From positions 806,001 to 870,000 of the forward strand of contig NC_082420.1 in the NCBI RefSeq assembly GCF_004011695.2: a stretch of DNA of 64,000 nucleotides. The letters are read 5' to 3'. Below are positions 43,097-54,897 of this stretch, one piece after another. Made by a program: the position numbers and the translations under genes. The stretch comes from Ascochyta rabiei. Its lineage: Eukaryota > Ascomycota > Dothideomycetes > Pleosporales > Didymellaceae. Under the pieces are notes generated by a model. The model had not been told where the DNA came from and made no database searches. It saw only the letters and a list, made by a program, of their open reading frames with translations. Each line of letters starts with the position of its first letter. Within the stretch, counting starts at the first letter, position 1.

Positions 43097-44182
43097 CTAG
43101 GCGCAAGCAGCTCTTCGTGATGTGAAGCGCACAGGCGGCATGACAAAATCCATGTCTTCGTCTTCGTCGTCGTCATCGACTTCGATGTCCGTTGTTTTCG
43201 ACGCTACGACTGTAGATGCAGCCGGTGCACGAATGGTTGATTGAGTGGTGACTGGCACCAGCTTAGATTCTTGTTCAGGAACCGGCTTAGGCGCTGAGAT
43301 GCTTGGGAAGTGTCTCTTATACGATGGCTCCACCGAGGGTACCGATGTATCGGAAGTATCGTGGTCTTGTAGGGCTTGCGTTCGTTGCGGTGGACTGGCG
43401 GTGTACCTGATGACTTCTGTCTTTGCTGTGGACAAGACATTCTCAAGATGCCTGCGTACAAGCTTCAGTTCGTTTCTACAGTCGCCTTCACGTAGACTCA
43501 GGTGGGCCGACTTCTCGCACAGCTCCTGTGCTTGTTCCAAGGTCTTGTCTGTTGTCTCGAAAAGCTCTGCTGGCGGAGTTGGACCACCGTTCAGGCCGTT
43601 ACGGCCTCCTCTTCTGGCAGCCGCGGCGCGCAGTCGCATGGATGTCATATGTGGTCGATAGCTGATCTTCGACATGATGTTCTCCTCCTCCTCCTCCTCT
43701 TCTTCATCATCGTTGTCGTCCTCGTCTTCGCTCGAGCCTGCGATGGCAGCCAATTCGGCCATCCTTGCCTCCATCTTTGCCTTCCTCAGCATGTTGCGAC
43801 CCGTTGCTAGCCCGCGCACAAGCAGCTCGAAGGATTTTTGCATATCTCCGTCGTAGCTGACGACCACCATCGTTCTTGGGCGGTACTTGGTTGGTCCTGA
43901 GGGGCCAGAGGCGACCGAAGGCGACTTTCGCTTGCGACTACCAAGCGGATTGGTTGGGAAGTTGTTTGATGGCGTGATCTCTTCCGCGACGATGTCCAGT
44001 TTTTCGGGTCGTATCGAGTCCATGGATCCAGTTCTGCTTTCCACAAACGGCGATTGCGACACCAAGACTCTGGTCATATCATGTTGCATGCTCAAGACCC
44101 TCTCCTCTACGTTCGTAATGTCCTGGAGCCATTGTGGTATCGTTTCCTGCAGGTAGGCAAAGGACTTTGAGATGTCCGACAT
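43097..44182 (-). CDS. conserved-looking fungal protein with acidic tract, unknown function
   Basis: Single exon of 361 residues from ATG 44182 (an in-frame TTG at 44206 is not used). The N terminus SDISKSFAYLQETIPQWLQD is followed by a helix (VEERVLSMQHDMTRVLVSQ). A basic SRKRKSP cluster follows, then an ordered core (YRPRTMVVVSYDGDMQKSFE, LLVRGLATGRNMLRKAKMEARM) and a Glu/Asp run coded by a CTC/TCC-rich tract (about 43674-43720). A helical segment (LEQAQELCEKSAHLSLREGDCRNELKLVRRHLENV in short pieces) precedes an acidic C terminus with DDDDEDEDMDF. It is probably nuclear. I do not recognise a named family. Confidence 0.7.
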   Translation of the reverse strand: MSDISKSFAYLQETIPQWLQDITNVEERVLSMQHDMTRVLVSQSPFVESRTGSMDSIRPEKLDIVAEEITPSNNFPTNPLGSRKRKSPSVASGPSGPTKYRPRTMVVVSYDGDMQKSFELLVRGLATGRNMLRKAKMEARMAELAAIAGSSEDEDDNDDEEEEEEEENIMSKISYRPHMTSMRLRAAAARRGGRNGLNGGPTPPAELFETTDKTLEQAQELCEKSAHLSLREGDCRNELKLVRRHLENVLSTAKTEVIRYTASPPQRTQALQDHDTSDTSVPSVEPSYKRHFPSISAPKPVPEQESKLVPVTTQSTIRAPAASTVVASKTTDIEVDDDDEDEDMDFVMPPVRFTSRRAACA

Positions 44183-46825
44183 GCTGGGCGGCTCGCTCGT
44201 GTGCAAGGTGCTGTATGCCAGCTACTGGGTTGTAAAGGGGACAAGAATGGGGACCAGTTCAGACCAGGAGAGCGGAAGCAGCGAGTGTTGAAGTGACGTG
44301 GGCGAGAGTCAGTACGAGAAACAGGAAGCAGAGTCGTCCAGCGAGCAGTCGTAAAGGTCGTAAAGTGGAGGTGGGCGGTGGTGTAGAGTATGTAACGTGC
44401 GTGCAGCGGAGCCGGGCGGGTTGGCAGTGGTCGGCGACTTAAGTGGGGAGCGATGCGGGCGGGCGGGCTGGCGGGCAGGGGTTTGCACAGGCTGAAATGA
44501 TCAACAGGCCATGCTTTAGCGGTGAACGGAGGCGCAAGACAATTACGGTCGTGCAAGGTCACGGCGCATTACAGGAAGAGCGTGCAGGAGGAAGAGAGCC
44601 GAGTCTGCAGCAGAGCAAAGGGACAAGGACTCAAGAACGTAGAATGCTCCGAGTGAACGGTTCGTCTGCTAGGTTCAGACGGCCCTTTTGTGCCACATTG
44701 GGGCGCGGTCGATCGCATTCGCACTCGGCCCTGGTCCGAGCTGGGTCTAGGCGGCTGGGCACTTCCAGAGTACCTCACAGTCTCTCCATCTCAGCGGACC
44801 TGTTTGCTCTGGCAGACGCTGCTACAGTGCGCTGCGTTGGATATGGCCGATGTGGCAATGCGGCAATGCGGCAATGATCGAGCCTTGACGGACGAGGCCA
44901 ATCCGTCACGAACAGCGACTGCGGAAGAGGAGATGGGATCTACACACCTAAAGTCTATAGGCAATCGACTAAGAGCAAGTGCAGAATTATACTTCAAGCG
45001 CCAGCTGCTTGCAATGCATCCGTAGCGTAGGTTCTGCGAGCATCAGGCGCCTCTCACTTCACTTACTGGCGTTCACGTTCAGTCACCCCCACTGGACAGA
45101 GCGACGCGGGTAATAGTGTCATCTGCGGCTGTCCTCCAATCAGCTTCCCTCCAGAACCAACCAGCGAAAGACGCTGGTCCCTCCGCTGGTTCGGCGCGGT
45201 CTGAAGCGAGACAGTGCGGGACGGGGGGCTACCGTTGGCTAGTGTCCCGCTGCTCATGTCTTGCAGTGTAGATAGATTGTAAACTTACGTGTTCGGCAAG
45301 ATTGCCATAGTTAGTACGTCTAGGTATTAATGTGTTGCAAGGCAGTGACATCTACTCGCAGACGCTGCCCAAAGAGGATGAGCACCTAACCCATGTTGCT
45401 GGAGCAGACAACACCTCAGAACAACCCCTCAGCGATGCGAGCGAGGGACTGGCTGCACCGTGCAAAAGGTCAGACAGCCGAATAATATAATACTGGGCCA
45501 GTGATAGATGTGCAAAAGGCCAGACTCCTCTTTGACAACGTCCAGAACGCCAAACAGCCATCTCGCTGCATGTGAAGACGACGTGGGAGTCTTCGCTTGA
45601 TTTGTCCTGATGCGGCCGACACCATTTTCAAAGCTATGGTCCATCTTCGAGACGCGCATGCGTACGGACAAGGCCACCCACGGCCGACCGACTCGACTGC
45701 CTCGCCCTTTGCGTCCAGCATGGCACAATTTGACCTCGGATATTCCATCTTGATCCATACGCGCAACGCGAGAAAGGCAGTCGCACCAGCATACAATGTC
45801 CACAGACCTCTGGCTTCACGTAGGTGTGCCCTGATTCGTCGTGATTTCCTACGCTGGCAAAGTGCCAGGCTCATCCATGCTCCGGCGCTTGAATGAAAAC
45901 ACTCGAGAAGGCTGCCGTGCAACCCGTTGTCGCAGACACCTTGCAAGTTGCAAATGCAACGTTCCGACACGAGTTCCCCAGACTGTGGCTCAGGTCGGCG
46001 ACCTTGTCGAAAGCGCGCTGCAGTCCTTACTTGACCCGCAGAAACCTGATAGTTTGAGAGTAGATCATGTCGATGCATCGATTGCCCTTCACCGGTGGTC
46101 CTGAACTTGGAAACACAACCGGACCGGGCCCCTAGGCTTTGCTTTTTGACAGGGCATAGCCATGTACAAACACACCTGGTGGTATGCAATTGGAGGGAAG
46201 AGTATGACCTGACCACTATTAACGCCCCATCCGTCGCAACTGCCTGTTTTGACGCTTGTTTATGCTCAACTCTGCATGACCGTCCGTGTGTGGTTAGACT
46301 CCAACCCGAGGAACGCCAACTCTGGTGACAGAGTTCTTGAAGGAAGTTGGTAATGCGAAAGGCTCAGAGCTGTGTGAACGTTGCCATCATAACATGTCAT
46401 GAAGCTATCGTTCGAGCGAAATGACGTGCAGCTCCAGGGCTGCCTCGTGCCTCCCTCCGCTATCGATAAACCTGAGCGCCAAGAGGTGCAGCCGTCCAAC
46501 GGCATCAGGTGTCAGAATCAGATGCTGTTCAGCACACAGCCTCGAGTACACGTTCGAACACCAAGTTCATAACGGCCCTGAAGTGCGAATCCTCAGGCTT
46601 TGGTCATGGTCCATGGCTACTGTCGATTGCTACCAGATTCTAGACTGTGATGCAGCTATAGATGACGACACCATTAAGCGGGCTTCGAGAGCTCCAATGC
46701 CTCCAATGCTCTCATCGACACCACCTCACTGACCTACCTGCTCAACATCAAGATCAAGACTATCTGCACAAACAGTAATCATTGCTTCACGACCAGCAGC
46801 CCGTCTCACGCGTCTTTTACGCACA
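44183..46825. other. 2.6 kb gene-poor stretch
   Basis: No intact gene is supported. A minus frame of 248 residues (45470-46216) is Cys/Arg/Ser-rich with no motif. The only recognisable item is a J-domain-like relic at 46613-46732, listed separately. Confidence 0.4.
46613..46732 (+). pseudogene. J-domain (DnaJ) N-terminal relic
   Basis: From an ATG at 46613 the frame reads MATVDCYQILDCDAAIDDDT then IKRASRAPMPP and stops at 46732. The spacing Asp-x-Tyr-x-Ile-Leu, acidic loop, Ile-Lys-Arg-Ala-x-Arg matches helices I and II of a J-domain (consensus DYYxILGV...IKKAYR). Helix II is cut short, the HPD loop is absent and the conserved Tyr of KRAYR is Ser. It looks like the 5' stump of a broken or copied J-protein gene. 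Chance similarity is possible over such a short length. Confidence 0.45.
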
Positions 46826-47726
46826 ATGTCGACCACCGCACCCGCAGCCTCGACGCTCCCCCAGGCACCATGGAAGCAGCTCTTCAACAAGCACCTTGGC
46901 GAGATGAAGCCTCCTCAGTTCGTGCTCGGCACCCTCGATAAAGCCCCAGACGGCTCTCCTACCGACTACGTGCCCCGAGTCCGCTACTGCATCTTCAGAG
47001 GGTTCTGGGCCGAGCTACCAGAGAACAAGCATAACGATGCCGAGCGCAACCCCGAGCTCTACCACAGCGACTGCCCTACCTTCACGACAGACGTGCGCAT
47101 GGAGAAGGTCGGACAGATCTTCAAGACAAGCGCTGGACACGCGGAGAGTGACGACCAGGTCCAGGGCAGCGGCGGTGGAGGCCCGGTCGAAGCTGTCTGG
47201 TGGGTTGAAGGCGAGACTCAGACACAATGGCGAGTTGCAGGCAAGGCTTACGTGATTGCTGATGACATTGAGGGCTCTGAGGAAAGCAGTGGTGTCAGGA
47301 CAGTCAAGAGCGAGGTGGGCAAGAGGATGAGGGCGCTCAACGAGGGCGGGGAGAACGAATGGAGCTGGCAAAGAGAGCTTACAGGCTTCTTTGGCAACCA
47401 GTCTCCTGCCATCAAAGGTATAACGCACTTTCCTGCACGTGAGCAAAGTCCCAAGCTGATATCGCGAAGGCTCCTTCAAGAACCCACCACCAGGCCAGCC
47501 GGTAACTGCGCCCTTTGACAAAGAGCGTCTCCAGCTCGGCTCAAAAGCAGATGACCTGCATGACGAGGTTGCGAGGAAGAACTTCCGCCTTGTAGTCATT
47601 GTCCCCGACGTTGTCGAGCAGACTGATCTGAGCGATCCCGAGAAGGCGCGGAGATTCAGATACACATGGGATGCCGATACTGCGCGGCACAACGCTGGCT
47701 GGAGGACAGAGGAGCTGTGGCCATAG
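46826..47726 (+). CDS. PPOX/Alr4036-type FMN-binding protein (pyridoxamine 5'-phosphate oxidase family)
   Basis: Exons 46826-47417 and 47470-47726 (52-nt intron) encode 282 residues. N-terminal blocks APWKQLFNKHLGEM, PPQFVLGTLDKAP and VRYCIFRGFWAELP are those of the Alr4036/Pyridox_oxase_2 family. VEAVWWVEGETQTQWRVAGKAYV is the flavin-side strand pair, and the C terminus has NFRLVVIVPDVVEQTDLSDP then RRFRYTWD. The family has the split-barrel FMN-binding fold; true PNPOx activity is unproven for most fungal members. No targeting signal is seen. The splice join (AIKGSFKNPPPGQP) gives the expected loop. Confidence 0.85.
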
Positions 47727-48305
47727 TTGCCTACCTCGACCTTACCTACACAAGCATACAATCAGCACCTAGAGACGCCGCTCCCTGTTATCCGTGCTCC
47801 AAAGACCGATAATGCACTCCATGTCTTGTGACACTCTACGCCCCATTCCTTAACGCCACCCATGTACGTCTTGCCGGAAGCGAATGCCCACAAGTCGCCG
47901 ACCTGTGCTACGCAGGCACCCACTCTGAACACGTTGTGCCACAAACAGCGTCGTACACAGATCTTGACTAGTAAGACCGCCCGGCCGCCCCGTGCTCGCT
48001 GTGTAGCACGCCTCATTACCAGACCGTCTGTCGTCACCTACTTCCCAATCGAGAAGCGGTGTTGATTGGGCGATGTGAACGCGAAAGTGGGTATTGCCAG
48101 CGCTTCAAGCGGCTGGCTGAAGACGGTGAAACTTACAGGTGACAGGCGTCAACAGTGTCGCAGATCTACCGAGACATCGTTGCGCCTGAGTATCAATCAA
48201 TTGCTATGCTCTGAATTTCGGGATACACATGTCTCGCATCATGGTATCTGCAGAGTACGTAGTAAACGCGGACGGAAGATGAGTAGCGCTGTAACTTCAT
48301 GCCAT
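47727..48305. other. intergenic, tail-to-tail spacer
   Basis: About 580 bp between the convergent PPOX and POL32 genes. No coding region or repeat is supported. Confidence 0.5.
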
Positions 48306-50070
48306 CTATGCCTTCTTGAAAAAGCTTGCAATGCTTCCTTGGCCCTTCTTGCCTGCGGGTTTGCCCTTCGCTGTAGCTGCTGGCTTGGGTGCAGGCTTTG
48401 CTCGCTTGGCCTCGGGCTCGTCCTCGGAGAATGACTCCCACACAGCCTCTTCCTTTGTTACTGCTGAGTGTTAGATATGACACGGACGAGAGCCCACCCT
48501 TACTCACCAAGGTAGCCTTCTTCATCCTTGACTGTCTTCTTTTTCATAACCCGTCTTCGGCCTCTCCTGCGACCATTCTGTACGGTAACTGTAGGCTCCG
48601 GCTCATCTGCTTTCGGTGCATCCGCTTCCTGAGACTGGGATGCTTCGGGTTCCTGCTCTAGCTGTTCTTTTGCGGCAGGTGCGTCGGGCATATCCTCATC
48701 TACAGATCGTCAATCCAAGGGTTCGACACTGCTTGTCATAAGCTTACCATCATCGTCCATCATCTTTCGCAGCTTCTCGGCCCGCTCGTTGCGCGCCTTC
48801 TTTGCTGCTTCCATCTTCTCAACGTCCACCTGGACTTCAGGCTCATCGTTTTCGTCGCCTTCGTCCTCCGACATGCCTTGCATGGGTTCTAGTGGAGTCA
48901 GCTCGCAGGCCAGGACAGAACACTGAGAAACTTACCATCCTGGACAGGCGCGGGTGTTGACTCGTTTGACCTCGCAGCCTCCTTCGGTTTTGCTTTAGCC
49001 TTTGCAAATGACTTGAAGATATCTCCAGCAGTTTTGTTCTTTGTGCCCCCGGACTTTGTGGAATCTGACCTCTTTAAAGTCGCAGGCGCTCCGGCTGGCT
49101 GGGGTGTCGATCGTCCAGACGCATCGTCCTCGGATGCACTACCCCTGCGCGACGACGTTGAGGCATCCTTTCTAAGTTGAGCAGCGACAGGTGGCTTTGC
49201 GGTGGGCTTCATGGCTGGCTTGTCAGCTGGTTTGGTAGGGGCTGAGGCTACGGGAGGGGGCGCATATTTGGCTGTCCTTCGCTACCAGAGCATTAGCTAG
49301 AGTCTGCTAGCTAAGAAAGACAGACGCATCATCTGTACCTTGATGTAGGGATTCTGTATAGATCCATATACTCGCCATCGTTCCAGCGGATCTTCATCAG
49401 CAAACTTCGAGTGCACCTCGTGATTGCATGATGCCAGTATGCTCATGTTCTGCGATCCTTAGTCCACGCTTAATGTCGGTCTCCTCTACTCATACCTCAA
49501 GTGGTCCTGGTTCCAAGCTGTAGATATGGATTGAGGCTTCCTCTGAGAATTCAGCGCGGGTCTCTGTACCATACGATTAGTCTGGCTACCTTTGCTTATC
49601 CACGCGGTACGTACTCGCGAGCTCTTCCTCTCGAACTAACAGTATAGTAGACTTCTTGACAGGCTCTTCCTCTTGCTCTTCGGGTTCTGGCATGGAGCTC
49701 ATGAACGGGGAGCTGCGCATGCTAACATCTTCGCCGCTTCGACCGTTGGTATTATTCGGTTCGCTAGTGGTTCGTTTTGTACCAGAGATGAGGTAAGTCG
49801 CGTGGATAGAGTTCGGTTTCCTCGCGTTCTGCTTCTGGTAGAACTCGAAGAGCATACTGCTAAGCATTAGTGCTGGCTTCAGCCCGCAAAGCTTACTACT
49901 CACAGCTTCGCAGCATTGACATTGACCTGAAGCGCCCTCGAAAGCAGCCTATAGGTAACCTGGGAAGTGTCAGAAGAGAGTGATGATCGCACCGCACGAG
50001 GCGAGCTTACAGGCTGACTCTCGGTGAGAATTCTTGCAGCAAGGTAGTCTTTGTACTTGGTATCCGCCAT
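48306..50070 (-). CDS. POL32: DNA polymerase delta subunit 3 (POL32/Cdc27)
   Basis: Nine exons: 50070-50011, 49959-49904, 49856-49615, 49563-49496, 49449-49339, 49281-48936, 48888-48748, 48699-48508 and 48460-48306, giving 456 residues. All eight introns are 46-57 nt. The N-terminal winged-helix part reads YKDYLAARILTESQPVTYRL, LSRALQVNVNAAKLMLFEFY, then HATYLISG and EEASIHIYSLEPGP, as in POLD3/Cdc27. A long charged linker follows (RRGRRRVMKKKTVKDEEGY). The C terminus has a canonical PCNA-interacting box, QGSIASFF (residues 446-453). The subunit tethers Pol delta to PCNA and supports break-induced replication. It diverges from TBCD with 186 bp between start codons. Confidence 0.93.
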
Positions 50071-50256
50071 TGTGAGTGTTGTCGTGCAGATTGGGGGTTT
50101 TGGTAGGCGTCGACGAGCAATTGAATGTTAGGCGCGTCACGAACTGCAAAGAGCGTGTGAGTCAGTGCGACGCGTCAAAGTGGCACAGCTGACTCGATCT
50201 GCCAAGGTTATCATCAATCCAGCCCACAACTGTACATCCTCCAGCACTACTTCACG
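50071..50256. promoter_or_regulatory. divergent promoter, POL32 / TBCD
   Basis: 186 bp between divergent start codons, the shortest such spacer in the window. Both 5' UTRs must be short or overlap. Confidence 0.55.
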
Positions 50257-53200
50257 ATGAGCGGCGAAGACGAGGACCTTAAGTTACAGCGTGCTTCATC
50301 TAATTTGCTTGCAGATCTCGAGAAGCTGCTTCCACGGCTAGTACGAGAGCGTCAAAATGGCTCAGCAACAGCGCCAGTCCGCCAACATGTACGGGAGGTG
50401 GACATGTACCGAGCATGCGCTCTAGTACGTTGTGCATCTGTATTCGACTGAGCGATCGTTGATTCTCGTCACAGATCGAGCCTTTCCAGGAAGACCCTCA
50501 GCTTCTGGACACGCACCTGAAAAACTTCCTCCCCCCTCTGGTTGATGCCTACCTTGAGCTGCTGCAGACAACGTCCCGGAAGAAAGCTAAGAAAGGCTAC
50601 GTGCCTCTGTCACACGCAATCTGCTACATCATCAACCTTTTTTGCAAAGTCAGGGGTGAGAAGGTCATCAAAGGTTTCCTCAATAATGAACCACGCTACC
50701 TTGAACCCATCCTCAACGAATTTGAGGTTGGTAGAAACTTTCAAAAGGCAGAGGACGATTCTCTTCAGCAATCAATCGTTCCATGGACAGAGCGTCATGT
50801 GCTTTTGCTATGGCTCTCTCATTTGATGCTCGCGCCTTTTCCACTTGCGTCCATATCGACCTTGCAGTCATCAGAGGAGATATCGGCAGAGCTGGGTATC
50901 GAGCTTCCCGCAGAGATTCCCGGTATCACTCTCCGCGTCCTTGTTATCTGCTTCCAGTGTCTACAGTCTGCATCAAAAGAACGCAACGCTGCTGCAAAGC
51001 TCTTAGTCACACTTTCTGTGCGTCCGGACATGCAAGAACTTGGATTGCTTCACGTACTCGTCAAGTGGTCTTTGTCATTTTTTTCCAACGCTGTCGAGGA
51101 CACTTCAGACATACACACATGCATTGGCGTTCTGTCTTTTCTGTCAGGATTGGTGGCCTCGGCGACTAATGAGGAAATTGGACCCTTCCTTGCCCTTGCG
51201 TTCCAATCCTGTCAACGCATACTCCACCAGGACAACCTCGCGTTCCTCAAATCATCGGCGGTAGCGCGAAAACTGATCGTCAAGACCTTGCGAAACATTG
51301 TCATACACTGTCTTCAAGCAACTGCAGTTCCTTTTGGGCTCGACGCTACATCTGTGCTCGAGGAAGTGATCGAGGCACTGCTCGAGTTGATGGGTGATGG
51401 CGATACCCCGGTACGGTACGCAGCAAGTAAAGCCATGAGTATGATCACTTTAAAGCTCGACTCAGAGATGGCAGAGGAAGTGATAGAGGCAATTCTTGGA
51501 TCACTCAATGAGAGCGTGTATTGGCAAGGAACTAAACGCAATTTGAGTGGGGTCAACCCTCTTCGATGGCACGGGTTGACCTTGACCTTGTCTCATCTGC
51601 TTTATCGAAAGGCTATACCGGCTCACCAGCTGCCAGACGTGTTGAATGCGCTGTTGCTGTCCCTCAGTTTCGAGCAGCGCTCGCCAACCGGCGGCTCCAT
51701 CGGAACAAACGTGCGTGATGCCGCTTGCTTTGGCATCTGGGCGTTATCCCGCCGGTATTCTACAGATGATCTTGTTGCTGTACAGACTTCTTCAATTCGA
51801 GCTTCTGAGCACAGGGTGAATGTTTCTGTACCTCAGACGCTAGCAATCGAGCTTGTCGTAGTAGCATGTCTCGACCCAGCAGGTAACATCCGTAGAGGTT
51901 CATCTGCAGCTCTACAGGAGCTGATTGGTCGACATCCCAATACAATCAGAGAGGGTATTCCCCTCGTTCAAGCCGTGGACTTCCACGCTGTTGGTCTTCG
52001 CCAGCGAGCTATGTGCAACGTAGCCGTGAAGACCGGCAATCTACAGCCATTGTACTGGCAAGCTATCTTCGAAAACCTACTCGGATGGAGAGGAACTGGA
52101 TCGCTAGACTCTGACTCTCGCCTATTCGCAGCCAAGTCGATAGGCTTGTTGTCCAGAAATCAAGTACCTGGTACGGTGCAACAGATGACCGATCGAATAT
52201 GCAACCAACTTGGAACATTACGGCTTCGAGAAGTTGAAGAGCGACAGGGATTGGTGTCGTCTCTAGCAGCTATTGTGGAAATGCCCAACCATGCCGAATT
52301 CACCTCAGAAGGGTTGTACCGACCAGCAACTTTCATATCTCTTTGGAGGCTCTTTGATAACCAAATCAAACTGGAGGACAAATCCTTCATATCTCCAGCA
52401 CTGCGACCGGAATACACGGCGTCGTCTTTTTGCGATCTCATTGCGGCCCTGGTGAGTGCTATGAGCACTCTGCCAACAGATGATTGGGTTTCGAACGTAC
52501 CTCCAGATGAGATCGCGCGTATTCTGGATTTGTGTCTTACACGGCACGAAGAGACCGTCCTGACAGCTATAGCAAAAGTCGCCGGCCAGGCTCTTGTACT
52601 TCTCCAGAACGTTTCGCCAGCCCTCCCAGAGTCCTTGATCACGAACTGGCTAGCAAAACTGGATAACGAAGCTTCATACAGCGGTCTTCGCTGTTCTGGT
52701 CATGTTGTTGCACTTGGATCAGCCTATGGAGCGCCATTCTCTGCTGAGAGCAGTATCGTTACAGACTTACAACGGCGCATTCTACACACAATCACTTTCA
52801 GGTGCACTTCGGCGGTAGCGATAGAAGCAAGAACAGTAGCTTTACGAGCCTTGGATACCTTACTCAAGACTTGCCAAGAGGTGACAAGGAAAAGCTTTTC
52901 ACCCAGAGCAGCAAATGTCAAGGATAGGGTTTTAAGCGCCTTACACGTAGCTTTGAACGACTATACAGTCACTGAGCGGGGCGATGTTGGCTCACTCGTT
53001 CGGTTGGAAGCTTTGAATGTCGTCCGAACAGCAGGACTGGCCGACATCTTCCAAGGTGAAGCAAACGAACACGATCGTTTGATATACGCGGACGTCTTGC
53101 GCCTTTCATTGGAGAAACTGGACAAGGTCAGGGCACGAGCAGCATCTATTCTTATCGAAGGCTCGCTTACGCAATGTCCCGGGATCGTCGCGACAACTGA

Positions 53201-53966
53201 TGATGATGTCTCCTGCCAGGCGTATTTTAGCAGTGCTCTGACGAGAATGCATTCGACAGACTCCTCTATGATACGCGAGTCGATCTGTCGAGGTCTTGTG
53301 GGCTCGGCAGGCATGGCATCCGAATCGGTTGTACAGAACTGTAGACAGGCGCTTCTTGACTTTACTACGTCTTTGCCACTGACCAGCACACCAGATAGCA
53401 AGGAGCTTACACTATTAGGTTATGCTACTTGCTTAGTGGACTTGCTCAGGAAGGAGCTTGAGAATGACAGGGTGTTAATTCCACTGCTTGAGGTGTGGGC
53501 ATTCCTCTTCGATATGCATGTCATGCAACGCCTCATCTCCACAGATTTCAAGTGAGTTTCTCCTCGAGGACCCGACTCGCTTCGTGCATACAACTAACAA
53601 CGCTAGCTTCCGAGCTCTTCTTTCTTACGTTCAAAAAGCTCACTTCAAGTCCACACACATACAAAAGTTGCATCTCGCCCTAGATGTCTATCGGGGGCTC
53701 GGAACGATTCCAGCAATCCGCACCTATACTCTTGCGAAAGTGACGAGTATGCTTCTACATCCGTTCCCCAAGGTAAGTCAAGCACTAGTGTCGTATGCAT
53801 CATGCCCTGACTTTAGTACCAGATCCGCATCACGGCAGCGGAGACTCTATGGATGTTGACTCAAGACGATGGCCTGAAACTACAAGACTGGAGCCTACCT
53901 CCGAGTAACCTGAAATCAGCAGTCGACAGCATTAAGAAGCGTCAGATTGTGGCTGCAGAAGCTTGA
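50257..53966 (+). CDS. TBCD: tubulin-specific chaperone D (tubulin-folding cofactor D)
   Basis: Exons 50257-50424, 50475-53551, 53607-53772 and 53817-53966 encode 1,186 residues; introns are 50, 55 and 44 nt. The protein is a long alpha-solenoid of HEAT-like repeats. Diagnostic blocks are YVPLSHAICYIINLFCKVRG, PWTERHVLLLWLSHLMLAPF, DTPVRYAASKAMSMITLKL, VYWQGTKRNLSGVNPLRWHG, GTNVRDAACFGIWALSRRY and NIRRGSSAALQELIGRHPN, all typical of cofactor D. The C-terminal part (HLALDVYRGLGTIPAIRTYT) is the TBCD C-terminal domain. It binds beta-tubulin and works with cofactors C and E in alpha/beta-tubulin assembly. Length fits the family (1,100-1,250 residues). Confidence 0.95.
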
Positions 53967-54531
53967 TGTTACTCAAGGGCAGTAAGGTGCTGCAGATAGA
54001 ACACAAGCTTGATTCGTAGTCTCGATGACATACTTCCAAGCCTTTCTGTCACGTTTCGCGGGCCTGCCGTGTCAGCTTGTACATCGCTTGCGCACCGCAC
54101 CTGTACTGTCCGCGACTGATGCAGTGACTGCGGGGTCCTCTCAACAACCATTCGCCTGCTAGAACGTCAGTGACAATCCCTACCAGTCACGGCATTAGGC
54201 TAAGAATTCAATGTCGGAAGGAGCTGGTTCCTTGAAACTGTGAAGCTGGGAAGAAGACAGTTGCAGCACGTACAGTCCTTACCCCGCAACGACAGTCCTT
54301 GTGTGAACCCGCCTCACCCCAAACCCCAAATCAGACGACACTACGTAGACATTTGAGGTATTTCAAGTAAATAACTCATAAGCCTTCGATCCTCGTCACG
54401 TTCTGAGTCGGATTTTGAGTGGTGACACTTACAAGATATATATTAAACCACGTACTGTCTTTCACAACCGTCTACAAAATAGAAACAAGCTTTATCTTCT
54501 CAGATCCCACATCCCGTCACCAGTTGCCAAC
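53967..54531. other. intergenic, no gene seen
   Basis: 565 bp between TBCD and the small orphan at 54532. No repeat or RNA gene is recognised. Confidence 0.5.
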
Positions 54532-54897
54532 ATGACAGCCGGACCGCCAAACCCCGGTGATGACGTGCAGCCGCACCCCGAAGACACTGTAGAAACTATT
54601 CTCAAGGCTATGGAGAAGAAGTCGGATGACTTCCAAATGGACGGACAAACCCGGCTGAGCGACATAGGGTTCGTTCGAGAGGACTTTGAGAATTTTACCA
54701 CGTACTGTCAGTGCCCGACCAGGCTGTACTGTCCTAATACCCGCTCCAGTTACTGCAAGAACGCGTTCAACGTCGAGCCCACCTTCGATCGCAGCACACA
54801 AGAGAAGTTGGCACAGAGTGGAACCGTGAAAGACTTGGAAGAGAGAGTTATAGAGGCTGTGAAACATAGCAAGAAGGGCTCGGTAGGTGATCGCTGA
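54532..54897 (+). CDS. small protein of unknown function, possible ACP-like helix bundle
   Basis: From ATG 54532 an open frame of 121 residues runs to 54897. A likely intron lies at 54702-54749 (donor GTACTG, branch TCCTAATAC, acceptor CCAG). It is 48 nt long, so retention does not break the frame. Splicing gives about 105 residues and joins ENFTT to YCKNAFNVEPTFDRST. The product is charged and helical: VETILKAMEKKSDDFQMDGQ, TRLSDIGFVREDFENF, TVKDLEERVIEAVK. The order of helices and spacing recalls an acyl-carrier-protein fold, but the Asp-Ser-Leu attachment site is missing (the region reads LSDIGF). The family call is speculative. An in-frame ATG at 54415 is possible but less likely. Confidence 0.55.
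   Translation: MTAGPPNPGDDVQPHPEDTVETILKAMEKKSDDFQMDGQTRLSDIGFVREDFENFTTYCQCPTRLYCPNTRSSYCKNAFNVEPTFDRSTQEKLAQSGTVKDLEERVIEAVKHSKKGSVGDR

Noticed and set aside
45470..46216. Minus-strand frame of 248 codons in the gene-poor region
   Set aside because: Cys/Arg/Trp-rich, no motif, no splice partners, and competing frames on the plus strand.
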